Source: Phycisphaerales bacterium
Lineage (GTDB): Bacteria > Planctomycetota > Phycisphaerae > Phycisphaerales > UBA1924
NCBI GenBank assembly: GCA_020831775.1
Contig: JAFIFZ010000040.1
Span: 52,180 to 116,179 of the forward strand
Reading direction: 5' to 3'
DNA: 64,000 nucleotides
The notes below the pieces were generated by a model. It ran no database searches, was not told the origin of the DNA, and saw only the letters and a list, made by a program, of their open reading frames with translations. Of the stretch, positions 54,969 through 63,496 are shown piece by piece. The stretch's first letter is position 1. Each line of letters opens with the position of its first letter. The position numbers and the translations under genes were made by a program.

Positions 54969-55826
54969 ATGGCGACAATGAAAATTTCTTCGCGGGGCTA
55001 CGGCTCGGGAAGGTTCCGGCACGCCTCCCGGGACATGGAGCTCGCAAGAGCCCCTTCGCCCTACGACGACATCCCGATCGAAGAGGTCTGGCTGGAATAC
55101 CAGAAGACCCGTTCGGTCACCATCCGCAACTACCTCTGGGAGCACTACATCCCGCTGGTGCGCTACAACGCCGAACGCATCTACGCAAGACTCCCCGACG
55201 AGGTCGAGATCGATGACCTCATGAGCGCCGGGATGTACGGCCTCATGGGCGCCATCGACGCCTACGACCTCGAGCGCGAGGTCAAGTTCGAGACCTACTG
55301 CGCCACCAGGATCCGCGGCGCCATCCTCGACGAGCTCCGCCACATGGACTGGGTCCCACGCCTCGTCCGCCAGCGCACCGCCCGCATCGAGCAGGCCCGC
55401 ACCAAGATCGAGATGGAGACCGGACGCGCCGCCACAGACGCCGAGATCTGCGCTCGCCTCCAGCTCTCCCAGGAAGACTTCGAGAAGTACCGCCGCGACG
55501 GATCCCCGGTCTCGACCATCAGCATCAGCCGCAAGGCCTTCCAGTCCGACGGCAACAAAGATGTCCACGAGATCGATGTCATCAAGGACACCACCCAGAG
55601 CAGCCCGATCGGCGATGTCCAGCGGCGCGATCTCAAGGACCTGATGACCAAGGGCCTCAGCAGGGCCGAACGCCTCATCGTCGTCCTCTACTACTACGAG
55701 GGCATGACCATGAAGGAGATCGGCGCCACGCTCGACCTCTCCGAGAGCCGCGTCTCACAGATGCACTCATCCATCCTCCTCCGGCTCAAGGCGCAGATGC
55801 AGCACCGCATGCGCGAGTTCGAGTAA
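54969..55826 (+). CDS. fliA: Flagellar sigma factor FliA (sigma-28)
   Basis: 285 residues. Regions 2 to 4 are present: ARLPDEVEIDDLMSAGMYGL, KFETYCATRIRGAILDELRH, LRHMDWVPRLVRQRTARIEQ, and YYYEGMTMKEIGATLDLSES with the region 4.2 helix RVSQMHSSILLRLKAQM. Directs late flagellar genes. About 35 additional residues precede region 1.2. The 148-nt leader contains TATTCT (54872-54877) as a possible -10. A gene for the anti-sigma factor FlgM is not seen here. Confidence 0.95.
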   Translation: MATMKISSRGYGSGRFRHASRDMELARAPSPYDDIPIEEVWLEYQKTRSVTIRNYLWEHYIPLVRYNAERIYARLPDEVEIDDLMSAGMYGLMGAIDAYDLEREVKFETYCATRIRGAILDELRHMDWVPRLVRQRTARIEQARTKIEMETGRAATDAEICARLQLSQEDFEKYRRDGSPVSTISISRKAFQSDGNKDVHEIDVIKDTTQSSPIGDVQRRDLKDLMTKGLSRAERLIVVLYYYEGMTMKEIGATLDLSESRVSQMHSSILLRLKAQMQHRMREFE

Positions 55827-55867
55827 GCGACCCGGGCATAACGCCCAGACATCCCGACAATCAGCCG

Positions 55868-55903
55868 GCGGCGGGCACACACGCCCGCCGCTGTCTTTCT
55901 TTT
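55868..55903 (+). terminator. Rho-independent terminator closing the flagellar cluster
   Basis: Perfect 9-bp stem GCGGCGGGC/GCCCGCCGC (55868-55876 and 55883-55891), loop ACACAC, followed by a T-rich tail TGTCTTTCTTTT. 41 nt after fliA. Confidence 0.85.
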
Positions 55904-55936
55904 GCTCCCGCGCCCCCGCACGCCTTCAATCCGCCG

Positions 55937-56470
55937 ATGCCAAACGCCCCCGTCACCGCGTGCGTCGCCCTAGGCTCCAACCTCGGCGACAGGCGGGCCC
56001 ACATCCTCGCCGCGCGTGATGCGATCGTCTCCCTCCCGGGGACCCGCCTCGTCGCCTGCTCGACGCTGCACGAGACGCGACCGGTCGGCCCGCCCGGCCA
56101 GGACGACTACCTCAACGCCTGCCTCCGCATCGAGACATCCCTCCAGCCCAGAGCGCTGCTCGACGCCCTGCTCTCGATCGAACGCGAAAGGGGCAGGGTC
56201 CGCGACCCTGAGAATCGCTGGGGCTCGCGCACCCTCGACTGCGACCTCATCCTCTATGGCGGCCTGACCATCGACGAACCGGGCCTCACCCTCCCGCACC
56301 CCAGGCTCCACGGGCGCCTGTTCGTCCTCCAGCCGCTGGCGGAGGTCGCATCGGACCTCCCGGTGCCCGGGATGGACGCGAGCGTCGGGCTGCTCTTGGA
56401 ACGGTTGCTCCGCCAGACGGGCGACGAGCCGACACCCGGGGGCGACTCCGGCGCTAGCGTTGCCCCATGA
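55937..56470 (+). CDS. folK: Dihydropterin pyrophosphokinase FolK
   Basis: 177 residues. Transfers pyrophosphate from ATP to 6-hydroxymethyl-7,8-dihydropterin in folate synthesis. Family motifs VALGSNLGDRRAHI, ETRPVGPPGQDDYLNACLRI, ERGRVRDPENRWGSRTLDCD and LTLPHPRLHGRLFVLQPLAE are all in order, with the metal-binding DCD pair. Monocistronic start after the terminator; stop overlaps the next ATG. Confidence 0.96.
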   Translation: MPNAPVTACVALGSNLGDRRAHILAARDAIVSLPGTRLVACSTLHETRPVGPPGQDDYLNACLRIETSLQPRALLDALLSIERERGRVRDPENRWGSRTLDCDLILYGGLTIDEPGLTLPHPRLHGRLFVLQPLAEVASDLPVPGMDASVGLLLERLLRQTGDEPTPGGDSGASVAP

Positions 56471-57738
56471 AGCCCACCGGCGTCAGCACGAAGAGCGCAC
56501 GCGGCTCCGCAGCCTTTGCGCCGCTGGTGTTGATCGCTTCGCTCGTCGCCGCAGCCCACGCCGCGACGGGTCCGGAGGCGATGCTCAAAGCGCTCTCGGA
56601 AACCTACCGCTCCGGCCCGATCGCTGAACGCGTCAGCGTCGAGGTCGAAGCGCCCGAGGGCGTCGTCCGATCCGAGCTCATCATCCGCGTCGCGGCCGGC
56701 GCAGGCACCGAGCCCGACAGGCTCCGCCTCGAACTCGGCCCGCTCATCGTCTTCGCCGAAAGCGACGGCGTCACCGGCTTCGCAGAAGCGATCCACGAGG
56801 GCGATCCGTCCGCGTTCGTCCGCTGGAGCTTCGAGGGCCCCCTCTCCACCGCGGCCATCGCCGGGATTCTGCCGCCCACGCCCGTCCCGCAGGCCGAACT
56901 CGCCTTCGACGCCGACAACCGCCTGCTGCGCAGCCTGCTCCCCGGCGTGCACTGGCACGGGGCTTCTGACCGCAGCGTCTCCGGGCGAGAGTCGGTCGTC
57001 TTCGGCCGCACGCCCGAGGGCGGCTCCGCGACGCTCCGCATCGACAACGAGACGGGCCGCATCTCGAGGCTCGAAGCCTCGTGGCCCGCGCCGAGCGGCG
57101 CCGTGATCCTCCGCCTGACGACCGAGCAGATCGAGCCGGGACGACCCGCGGCATGGCGCACGCCCACCGAGGGCCGGCGCAGGCTCTCCTCGATCTCCGG
57201 CCTTCGCCCGAGACCCTCGGACATCCGCCCGGGCGATCAGTTCCCAGACCTGAGCGTGCAGACCGAGTCGTTCCAGGCGTGGACGCTCAAAGGCGAGCTC
57301 GGCGAGGGCGCTTCGGCCAGGCCGCTCGTCCTCGTCTGCTTCCGCGCCGCGCCCGCAGGCGACCCCGACGAGCAGGCGCGCATCGACGAGGTGCGCACCG
57401 CCCTCGCCGCCTTCGTGCTCGCAGAGCCAACGATCGGCGGCCGGGCCAGGGCCCGTGTGCTCGGTGTCTTCGGCCTCTCGGGCTTCTCCGCCGAGCGCCT
57501 GCGTTCGATCGCCTCGCGCATCCGCGGAGAGGAGCACCATCGCGAGCTGCTCTGGGCCGTCTCTTCCCGCCTGACCATCGACCGCTTCGCTCCCGGCTCC
57601 GACGCCTGCATCGCCGTCGTCGATCCGACGGGCGAGCTGCTCGCCGTCATCGAGCTGTCCGGCCGAGTAGGCATGGAGGCCGAGCTGGCGCAGGAAATCA
57701 CCCGGGCCTTGTCTGGAAGACGCGGCACCGGGCGTTGA
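56467..57738 (+). CDS. Exported protein: LolA-like domain plus redoxin-like domain without catalytic Cys
   Basis: 423 residues. Signal peptide (LVLIASLVAAAHA), then about 210 residues of strand-rich sequence like LolA/lipoprotein-sorting proteins (ESDGVTGFAEAIHEGD; SVSGRESVVFGRTPEGGSAT). From about 250 a redoxin-type region begins: DIRPGDQFPDLSVQTESFQA, RPLVLVCFRAAPAGDPDEQA, ending DACIAVVDPTGELLAVIELS. The AhpC/TlpA position that normally holds WCxxC or a peroxidatic Cys reads CFRAAPAG, so thiol chemistry is unlikely. Both domain calls are by pattern. Confidence 0.6.
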   Translation: MKPTGVSTKSARGSAAFAPLVLIASLVAAAHAATGPEAMLKALSETYRSGPIAERVSVEVEAPEGVVRSELIIRVAAGAGTEPDRLRLELGPLIVFAESDGVTGFAEAIHEGDPSAFVRWSFEGPLSTAAIAGILPPTPVPQAELAFDADNRLLRSLLPGVHWHGASDRSVSGRESVVFGRTPEGGSATLRIDNETGRISRLEASWPAPSGAVILRLTTEQIEPGRPAAWRTPTEGRRRLSSISGLRPRPSDIRPGDQFPDLSVQTESFQAWTLKGELGEGASARPLVLVCFRAAPAGDPDEQARIDEVRTALAAFVLAEPTIGGRARARVLGVFGLSGFSAERLRSIASRIRGEEHHRELLWAVSSRLTIDRFAPGSDACIAVVDPTGELLAVIELSGRVGMEAELAQEITRALSGRRGTGR

Positions 57739-57831
57739 CGATCGATCTGATTTTCTTCCGCCCGGGCTCAGGTTCAGGCCGCCTCACCCAGCGCCCCACA
57801 CCCAACACCCCGCGCCCCGCTGAGCGGGAGC

Positions 57832-58857
57832 TCAGCCCGCTTCAGCCCTGGGATGGGCCTTGTTGTAAGTATCCTGCACGCCGCGCGTCGTCAGGTGCGT
57901 GTACACCTGCGTCGTGCTCAGCGACTGGTGGCCCAGCAGCTCCTGCACCGAACGCAGGTCCAGCCCACGCTCGAGCATGTGCGTCGCGAACGAGTGACGC
58001 AGCGTGTGCGGCGAGATCGACGGATCGAGCCCGACCTGACGCAGGTACTTGTCCAGCTTCCGACGCACAGAACGCGAGCTCAGCCGCCCGCCGTGCTTGT
58101 TGATAAACAGCGGCGCCTTCTCGGGGGTCTCCGCCCAGGTCGACGCGAAACGCCGGTCGGCGCGCACCTTCTCGATGTAGCGGGCGACCGCCAGCAGCGC
58201 GTGGGCGCCCAGCGGCACCAGCCGCTCCTTCTTGCCCTTGCCCTTGACATGCAGCGCCTCGCCCTCAATGTCGAGGTCCTTGAAGTGCAGGCCGACAAGC
58301 TCGCTCACGCGGATACCGGTCGAGTACAGCGTTTCCAGCATCGCTCTGTCGCGCAGCCCAAGCACGTCGTGCTCGTCGGGCGCCGAAAGAAGCTGCTCGA
58401 CCTGCTCGACCGTGATCGCCTTGGGAAGACGCTTGGCCTGGCGGGGCGTGCGGATCAGCGTCATCGGGTTCGTGTCGCTCAGGTTCCGACGCTCCGCCCA
58501 CTTGTAGAACGAACGCAGCGTCGCGATCTTCCTCGCCATCGTCGCGGCCGAGTAGTTCTGCTCGCTCAGGTGCGCCAGGAACGCGCGGATCATGTCCGCG
58601 TCGGCGCCGGAGATCAGCTCGGTCACCGTCTTGGGCTCGATCCGTCCGGCCACATCCGAGGACGGCTTCGCACCCTCGCTGCGAACCTTGAACGCCTCGG
58701 CCTCCGCCTCCTGCGTTGCGTCGATGTTGAACTCACGACGAAGGAACTCGACGAACTGGCGCAGATCGGCGCCGTAGCACCTGGCCGTATAAGGGCTGAA
58801 GTGCCGCTCGTCGGTCAGGTACTCGCCGAACGCGTCTGTCAGTTTCAGGGTGGACAT
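57832..58857 (-). CDS. xerD: XerC/XerD-type tyrosine recombinase
   Basis: 341 residues. Catalytic set visible: Arg183 (TGIRVSELVGL), Lys207 (VKGKGKKERLVPLG), His284 and Arg287 (HTLRHSFATHML), His310 (LLGHQSLSTTQVYTH) and nucleophile Tyr319. The N-terminal SAM-like domain carries an insertion of about 35 residues (about 50-85), which explains the length above 300. Most likely the chromosome-dimer resolvase; XerC versus XerD is not decided. A TATAGA box on the minus strand sits about 50 nt upstream. No attachment site or cargo is adjacent. Confidence 0.92.
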   Translation of the reverse strand: MSTLKLTDAFGEYLTDERHFSPYTARCYGADLRQFVEFLRREFNIDATQEAEAEAFKVRSEGAKPSSDVAGRIEPKTVTELISGADADMIRAFLAHLSEQNYSAATMARKIATLRSFYKWAERRNLSDTNPMTLIRTPRQAKRLPKAITVEQVEQLLSAPDEHDVLGLRDRAMLETLYSTGIRVSELVGLHFKDLDIEGEALHVKGKGKKERLVPLGAHALLAVARYIEKVRADRRFASTWAETPEKAPLFINKHGGRLSSRSVRRKLDKYLRQVGLDPSISPHTLRHSFATHMLERGLDLRSVQELLGHQSLSTTQVYTHLTTRGVQDTYNKAHPRAEAG

Positions 58858-58917
58858 GCCGAACAGCTCCGCATCAAGGCCCGCCGAACAAGCCGGGCCG
58901 ATAAGTTTCTATACGCC

Positions 58918-58968
58918 CCGATCCGTCCGCGGATCGGTGTTCTAGGGTCTTCACCCCAAAATCGGGGT
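58918..58968. other. Two hairpins between the lipoprotein and recombinase genes
   Basis: CCGATCCG/CGGATCGG (58918-58937, loop 4) and ACCCC/GGGGT (58953-58968, loop 6). The second lies 25 nt past the stop of the minus-strand lipoprotein gene. Neither has a good T-run, so termination is only possible. Confidence 0.4.
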
Positions 58969-58992
58969 TAAAACCGCTGAAGGCCGTAACAA

Positions 58993-59778
58993 TCAACGGC
59001 CTGACATCTGCCGTTCACTCCGCGCCAGCCGGGCCGCTTCCGCGTCCAGCAGGCGGGCCACGGCAAACGCCGCGGCAAACTCCGTGTACAGATCCATGCT
59101 CAGCATGTAGCGCTCCCAACCAAGGGGGTAACGCTCGTCGTCTCGGCCGGTCGCGTGCGACCGGACCGCCATCTGGATGTCGTGCCGCCGGGAGTCCAGG
59201 TGCTCGCTGATCGCCGAAGCAGGGCCGTCGGCGAACCGCGAGTCGGGGAAGTAGTTCCATTCAGTCGGCTGGTATCGCAGGCTCCGCGTGTTCACGCCGG
59301 AAGCGGGCACCGCCATCGCCTGTGTCCGTCCCAGGAGGGCCAGAGACAGCCCGAGGGTCGGCGGGTTGTAGGGATCAAAGGCCGTCACCGAGCCGAGCAA
59401 AAGCCCGTCGACGCCGAGCCGGTCGGCCAGCAGCCTCGCCTCTTCCGGCGTCGAAACCGACATCAGGCCCTCGGCCCGCATCGCCTCGACCGTCCGGTTC
59501 AGAGGCAGGCACCGAAGCCCGTTGACCTGCGCCACGGCGCCGACGATCGCGTCGCCGACACGCATGGTGTCAACACTCCCGACCCCCGATTCATTCCGCA
59601 GCGGGACGACCGCAAAGAGCAGGTCGCCCCCGGCCGTGCTGTACGGCGCCACCGTCACGGTGGGGGGGATGAGCTGCCTCTGCCTCGGCCCCGACTCGCA
59701 GCCAAGGACCGGGAGCAGCACCGCCAGCACCAGAGCGCAGGCGATCCAACGGGTGAGCAGGGTCTGTACTGTTTTCAT
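58993..59778 (-). CDS. Lipoprotein of unknown function
   Basis: 261 residues from the ATG at 59778. Lipoprotein signal ALVLAVLLPVLGCESG with the Cys at about 26. The mature part has LLFAVVPLRNESGVGSVDTM and ADRLGVDGLLLGSVTAFDPY, similar in layout to periplasmic proteins with a CsgG/FlgO-like nucleotide-free fold; this is suggestive only. It follows the TolB-like gene by 84 nt on the same strand and may be cotranscribed. Confidence 0.65.
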   Translation of the reverse strand: MKTVQTLLTRWIACALVLAVLLPVLGCESGPRQRQLIPPTVTVAPYSTAGGDLLFAVVPLRNESGVGSVDTMRVGDAIVGAVAQVNGLRCLPLNRTVEAMRAEGLMSVSTPEEARLLADRLGVDGLLLGSVTAFDPYNPPTLGLSLALLGRTQAMAVPASGVNTRSLRYQPTEWNYFPDSRFADGPASAISEHLDSRRHDIQMAVRSHATGRDDERYPLGWERYMLSMDLYTEFAAAFAVARLLDAEAARLARSERQMSGR

Positions 59779-59862
59779 GGCGTCCTGCCGATTCGCAAAC
59801 GGGGTTCCACCCCGCCGCATCTGGTGTGCTGTCGCGCCCGCCGACTCGCGGGCGACCGGTCA

Positions 59863-61209
59863 TCAGTCGTTGTCGGGCACGCCCGCCACCGCGGGGCCGT
59901 CATCGCCGGCCATCTGCCGGGCCAGTTCGACCGCCGGGGTGATGTTCAGCGCCCAAAGGTTCTCAGCCCCGCCCCGGTCCGACGAGAAGTACACCGTCCC
60001 GTCAGAGCCCCAGGCGGGCATCAGGTCCACCGTCCGCCCAGAGGTCAGGCGGACCAGGTTCGAACCGTTCACATCGATCATGTACAGGCTCGCGCTGGAA
60101 GGACGCGCGCCGGGGTTCTTCGCCCAGTTCCCGTCGTTGGGGATGCTCGAAAAGAGAATCCGACGGCCGTCGGGCGACCAGGTCGGGTTGATCAGCGCCG
60201 CGTCGGAAGAGGCCGCGATCTGCGTCGCGTTCGACGCGTGCCCGTCCCTGTAATCCAGCGTCCACACGCCGAAGGCCCGCTCGTCACGCTCCCGCGCACG
60301 CTGGAACAGGATCCGGTCCGCCCCGTTCTCCCCGCTCCCCGCCACCGGCGACCACTTCGGGAACAGCCCGTACCCGATGAAGTGCGACACCGGGCTGTTG
60401 GTCAGGTCCGCAACCCAGAGCTCCCAGCGCCCCGAGACACGACCCAGCCGCGTGTACACAAGCTTCCGACCGTCCGGCGACCACGAAGGATGGACGCAGT
60501 GCGAGCGGTCCGAGGTGATCTGCACCGGACGCCCGCCAGTCGACGGCATCACATAGATGTTCCAGTACCCGTCCCGGTTGCTCGCAAACGCGATCCGCTT
60601 CCCGTCGGGGCTGATCGCCGGCATCGCGTCGTCCGACTCGTCGTCGGTCAGCTGCGTCACCACATTCTGCCCGAAACGCTTGAGATAGATGTCGCTCGTC
60701 TCGCGGTGCTGCGTGCTGGCGAACACGATCGTCGAGCCGTCGCGGCTGACCACCGGATCAAACGCCGCACCAACATCAGAGAAAGTCACCTGTGTGACAT
60801 TCGCCGACTCCTCGCGACCGGTCAACGGCGCCGCCCCGCCCACGGAAGTCGGGCTCAGACGCTCGGGGAACATGCCCAAAGTCGCGCCGCTCATGGGTGG
60901 CTCGGGCGACTGCGCCGAGACCGGCTGCACCGCGTGGCTCGTCATCAAAAACCGCGACGAGCTGCCCGTCCCGAACTCGTTGCGGGCGGAGCGGTCGGGC
61001 TGGCTGATCCGGTCGCCACCGAAGGCCGGACGGGTCTGGCGCTCGGCGACGACCGCGTCCTCCTGCACCTGGCTGTGCCACTGGTCCTGCCACTGGTTCG
61101 ACGCAGAAGCGCCGACCGGCTGCTGCACGCACCCGCAAAGGGCGACCAGGGCGGCGGGGCCAAGCAGGCTGAGGGCGACTCGACGGCTGTTGTTCAGGTT
61201 CTTCTTCAC
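59863..61209 (-). CDS. TolB-like beta-propeller lipoprotein
   Basis: 448 residues. Lipoprotein signal LLGPAALVALCGCVQQ, a Ser/Gln-rich linker to about 130, then six PD40-type propeller blades, for example DPVVSRDGSTIVFASTQHRE, MPAISPDGKRIAFASNRDGY, HPSWSPDGRKLVYTRLG and NPTWSPDGRRILFSSIPNDG. TolB proper is a soluble periplasmic Tol-Pal partner; the lipid anchor and lack of tolA/pal neighbours make this a relative, not a proven TolB. Its 5' leader carries two strong dyads. Confidence 0.82.
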   Translation of the reverse strand: MKKNLNNSRRVALSLLGPAALVALCGCVQQPVGASASNQWQDQWHSQVQEDAVVAERQTRPAFGGDRISQPDRSARNEFGTGSSSRFLMTSHAVQPVSAQSPEPPMSGATLGMFPERLSPTSVGGAAPLTGREESANVTQVTFSDVGAAFDPVVSRDGSTIVFASTQHRETSDIYLKRFGQNVVTQLTDDESDDAMPAISPDGKRIAFASNRDGYWNIYVMPSTGGRPVQITSDRSHCVHPSWSPDGRKLVYTRLGRVSGRWELWVADLTNSPVSHFIGYGLFPKWSPVAGSGENGADRILFQRARERDERAFGVWTLDYRDGHASNATQIAASSDAALINPTWSPDGRRILFSSIPNDGNWAKNPGARPSSASLYMIDVNGSNLVRLTSGRTVDLMPAWGSDGTVYFSSDRGGAENLWALNITPAVELARQMAGDDGPAVAGVPDND

Positions 61210-61277
61210 TGCGGCGCTCCGGGATCATCGGGGTCCGGCGCCGCCGACGCTCCAGGCGCCGACGGCTGACAGGTCCG

Positions 61278-61346
61278 GCCGGAAACGGCTCCGTTTCCGG
61301 CAAAGCCTCGGTCCGCCAGCGTCTTATCGGGCGGTCTGACCGCCCG
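61278..61346. promoter_or_regulatory. Two strong dyads in the leader of the TolB-like gene
   Basis: A perfect 24-bp palindrome GCCGGAAACGG-CT-CCGTTTCCGGC (61278-61301) and CGGGCGGT-ctg-ACCGCCCG (61328-61346). They lie 69-137 nt upstream of the TolB-like start and could be operators or RNA hairpins. Confidence 0.5.
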
Positions 61347-61455
61347 TCTTGAAGCCAGCGACACGAGCCGCAGTTACATCGTCCGCCCCGATGCCCGCCA
61401 TGAGTCCGGGAACGCCGCCAAACTCATTTTCGGACCACCAAACCCCCTCGCAGCG

Positions 61456-61728
61456 TCACCGCCGCCGATTCGCGGTGTGGATCGCCGACGACGAACCCCG
61501 CCGCACCCAGACCGCCCGCCGCCCCCGCGGCTCCGACGCCGCGTCCAGCCGCTGCAGGTACACCCGCAACGCCTCATCGTCGAACGCCCCCAAAAACTCG
61601 GGGGTCGCCGTCGGGTTCTGAAAAATGATCCGCTCGACGACCTGCTCCCGGGTCATCGGGCCTGTGGAAAGGGAAGGGTTCGGCTCCGCCGAAGCCTGTT
61701 CGGTCAGCAATGACCGGGTCACAGACAT
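61456..61728 (-). CDS. Small protein of unknown function
   Basis: 90 residues from the ATG at 61728; Met25 (61656) is an alternative. The central part MTREQVVERIIFQNPTATPE and FLGAFDDEALRVYLQRLDAA reads like a small helical domain, with a basic tail. No known family; judged coding from the amphipathic pattern. It lies between the leader of the TolB-like gene and a divergent gene. Confidence 0.5.
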   Translation of the reverse strand: MSVTRSLLTEQASAEPNPSLSTGPMTREQVVERIIFQNPTATPEFLGAFDDEALRVYLQRLDAASEPRGRRAVWVRRGSSSAIHTANRRR

Positions 61729-61940
61729 GGATGCAACGCCTTCCTTGCGGCTCTCGCCGTGTTGCTCTGGCCGCGGAGAACGCCTGCCGCGGGGCTCTCA
61801 CCTTCGACACGCCGGCCCCCGCGGGATCGGGGAAAGGCCGGATCGAATCTGCGGCCTGTGTGCGCACAGTGTGCGCGATCGTGCCCAAACCGCATGCCCG
61901 GCCGCGTGCCTCGGCCCTCCAGACCGGATAGGCTCGGGCC

Positions 61941-62690
61941 ATGCGCCTTCTGGTGATGCGACGCTCTGAGCCGATCGGCCGCCCGGAACGGGCGGGCGCC
62001 GGCGATTCATGGTCCGACCGCGCCGTGGTTCCCTTAGAGGGCCCGGGGCGCGACCGCGGCGTCTGGGCCACCATCGCCGACCGCGTCAACCTCCTCGCTG
62101 GGGCCGTGCCCGCTCTGCCGGAGCCGCCCTGCCAGCAGCGAATCATCGCCTGGAGCGGCTGGCTCCCCGCAGACGCCACTCCCGCCGCAGGCGTCTTTCC
62201 CCGAGACTTCCGCACCTGGACCTCTGAAGGTTGGGACGGCTTCGAGAAGGTGATCGAGCGGCTCAGCCCGACCCTCGTCGCCCGCGGCATGACCCTCTGC
62301 CTCCGCCCGCACGCAAGGCATGTCCTCAGCGACGCGCAGAGCTGCCGCAACTTCATGGAGCGGGCGCCAGAGGGGATCGGCCTGCTCCTCGACCCCGCCT
62401 CGATGCTGACGCCCGAGATGCTCCCCGACGCCGAGGACCATCTGGGCCGCATTCTGGACACGCTGGGCGACCACCCTCGCACCGCCGGCGTGTTGCTCAG
62501 CAATGTCAAAAGGTCGAGCGTCGACAGCGGGGCGCTCACCCCCTCGCCGGTGCACATCGGGGAAATCGACGCCGAAGTGCTCCACGCGATCGCCGCCCGG
62601 GCGCTGCCCGCATCGACACCCGTCCTGGTGCTCGAAGAGCAACTGCCCCGCCAGCTCGCGGTCATCCGCGCCGGAGAGCTCCGGGCCTGA
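61941..62690 (+). CDS. Protein of unknown function, possibly TIM-barrel-like
   Basis: 249 residues. No signal peptide. Alternating helix/strand pattern with KVIERLSPTLVARGMTLCLR, GIGLLLDPASMLTPEMLPDA and TAGVLLSNVKRSS, which loosely resembles the second half of sugar-isomerase/epimerase barrels. The metal ligands of that family are not evident, so no activity is claimed. It is 68 nt upstream of nuoC on the same strand. Confidence 0.6.
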   Translation: MRLLVMRRSEPIGRPERAGAGDSWSDRAVVPLEGPGRDRGVWATIADRVNLLAGAVPALPEPPCQQRIIAWSGWLPADATPAAGVFPRDFRTWTSEGWDGFEKVIERLSPTLVARGMTLCLRPHARHVLSDAQSCRNFMERAPEGIGLLLDPASMLTPEMLPDAEDHLGRILDTLGDHPRTAGVLLSNVKRSSVDSGALTPSPVHIGEIDAEVLHAIAARALPASTPVLVLEEQLPRQLAVIRAGELRA

Positions 62691-62758
62691 TCGCCGCCGG
62701 GCCCTACACTCCGCCCCGAGCCAAGCAGCGCCCCCGGGGCCCGAGCAGAGGAACAACG

Positions 62759-63349
62759 ATGGTCGACCAGCAGCGCCAGCGCACAGACAAGAACACCAAG
62801 GCCCCGAAGATCGGCCACCCGACCTTCGCCGCCGTCAAAGACGCCTTCCCGGGCTGCAAGTTCCGCGCGACCGAGTTCCGCGGCCAGTCCACCCTCATCG
62901 TCGAGCCGGCCGACCTGCACAAGGTCCTCAAGTTCCTCCGCGACGACGAACGCACCAAGTACAACTTCCTCTCCGATGTCATCGGCATCGACTACCTGAA
63001 CTACCCCGCCGAAACGATCGGGCGCTTCGCCGTCGTGTACATGCTCGTTTCGTTCGACCGCGACGACCGCTTCTGGGTCAAGACCTACCTCGACCCGTCG
63101 ATCCCGACCGAGAGCACCACGCCCGACCCGGCTCTTGAGGTCGAGAGCGCCTGCTCGATCTGGCCCGGCGCCGAGTGGCCCGAGCGCGAGGTCTACGACA
63201 TGTTCGGCATCCGCTTCAAAGACCACCCCGACCTCAGGCGGATCCTCACCTGGAGCGACTACCCCGCCCACCCCCTCCGCAAGGACTACCCCCTGCGAGG
63301 CCGCGGCGAGCGGGAGTCGTACCGCGTGGTTGACAGGAGTTCGTCGTAA
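62759..63349 (+). CDS. nuoC: NADH-quinone oxidoreductase subunit C (30 kDa)
   Basis: 196 residues from the ATG at 62759. Peripheral-arm subunit of respiratory complex I. The 30-kDa signature is complete: WPEREVYDMFGIRFKDHPDL then RRILTWSDYPAHPLRKDYPL. N-terminal half with NFLSDVIGIDYLNYP. No nuoB or nuoD is adjacent: the upstream gene is unrelated and the next gene is convergent, so this subunit is encoded away from at least its usual immediate partners. Confidence 0.95.
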   Translation: MVDQQRQRTDKNTKAPKIGHPTFAAVKDAFPGCKFRATEFRGQSTLIVEPADLHKVLKFLRDDERTKYNFLSDVIGIDYLNYPAETIGRFAVVYMLVSFDRDDRFWVKTYLDPSIPTESTTPDPALEVESACSIWPGAEWPEREVYDMFGIRFKDHPDLRRILTWSDYPAHPLRKDYPLRGRGERESYRVVDRSSS

Positions 63350-63496
63350 GGGATGGGCGCAGGGCGCGCTCGCCGTGGGCGAGCGAGAGGGTCGAGGGGT
63401 AGATAGGCGAGAGTCGAAAGAGTCGGTAGGCGCAGTAGGCCGCCGGGGCTTTGGAGGTCTTTGCCTCGGGACACTGGCGGGCGAGCCGCCGGCGCC

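Noticed and set aside
58897..58904. GCCGATAA, a sigma-28 -10 match on the plus strand
   Set aside because: No TAAA-type -35 at 15 nt, and it points antisense into the lipoprotein gene.
61320..61350. Sigma-28-like GCCCGATAA on the minus strand before the TolB-like gene
   Set aside because: It is part of a strong hairpin, the -35 match (TCAA) has wrong spacing, and the gene has no motility link.
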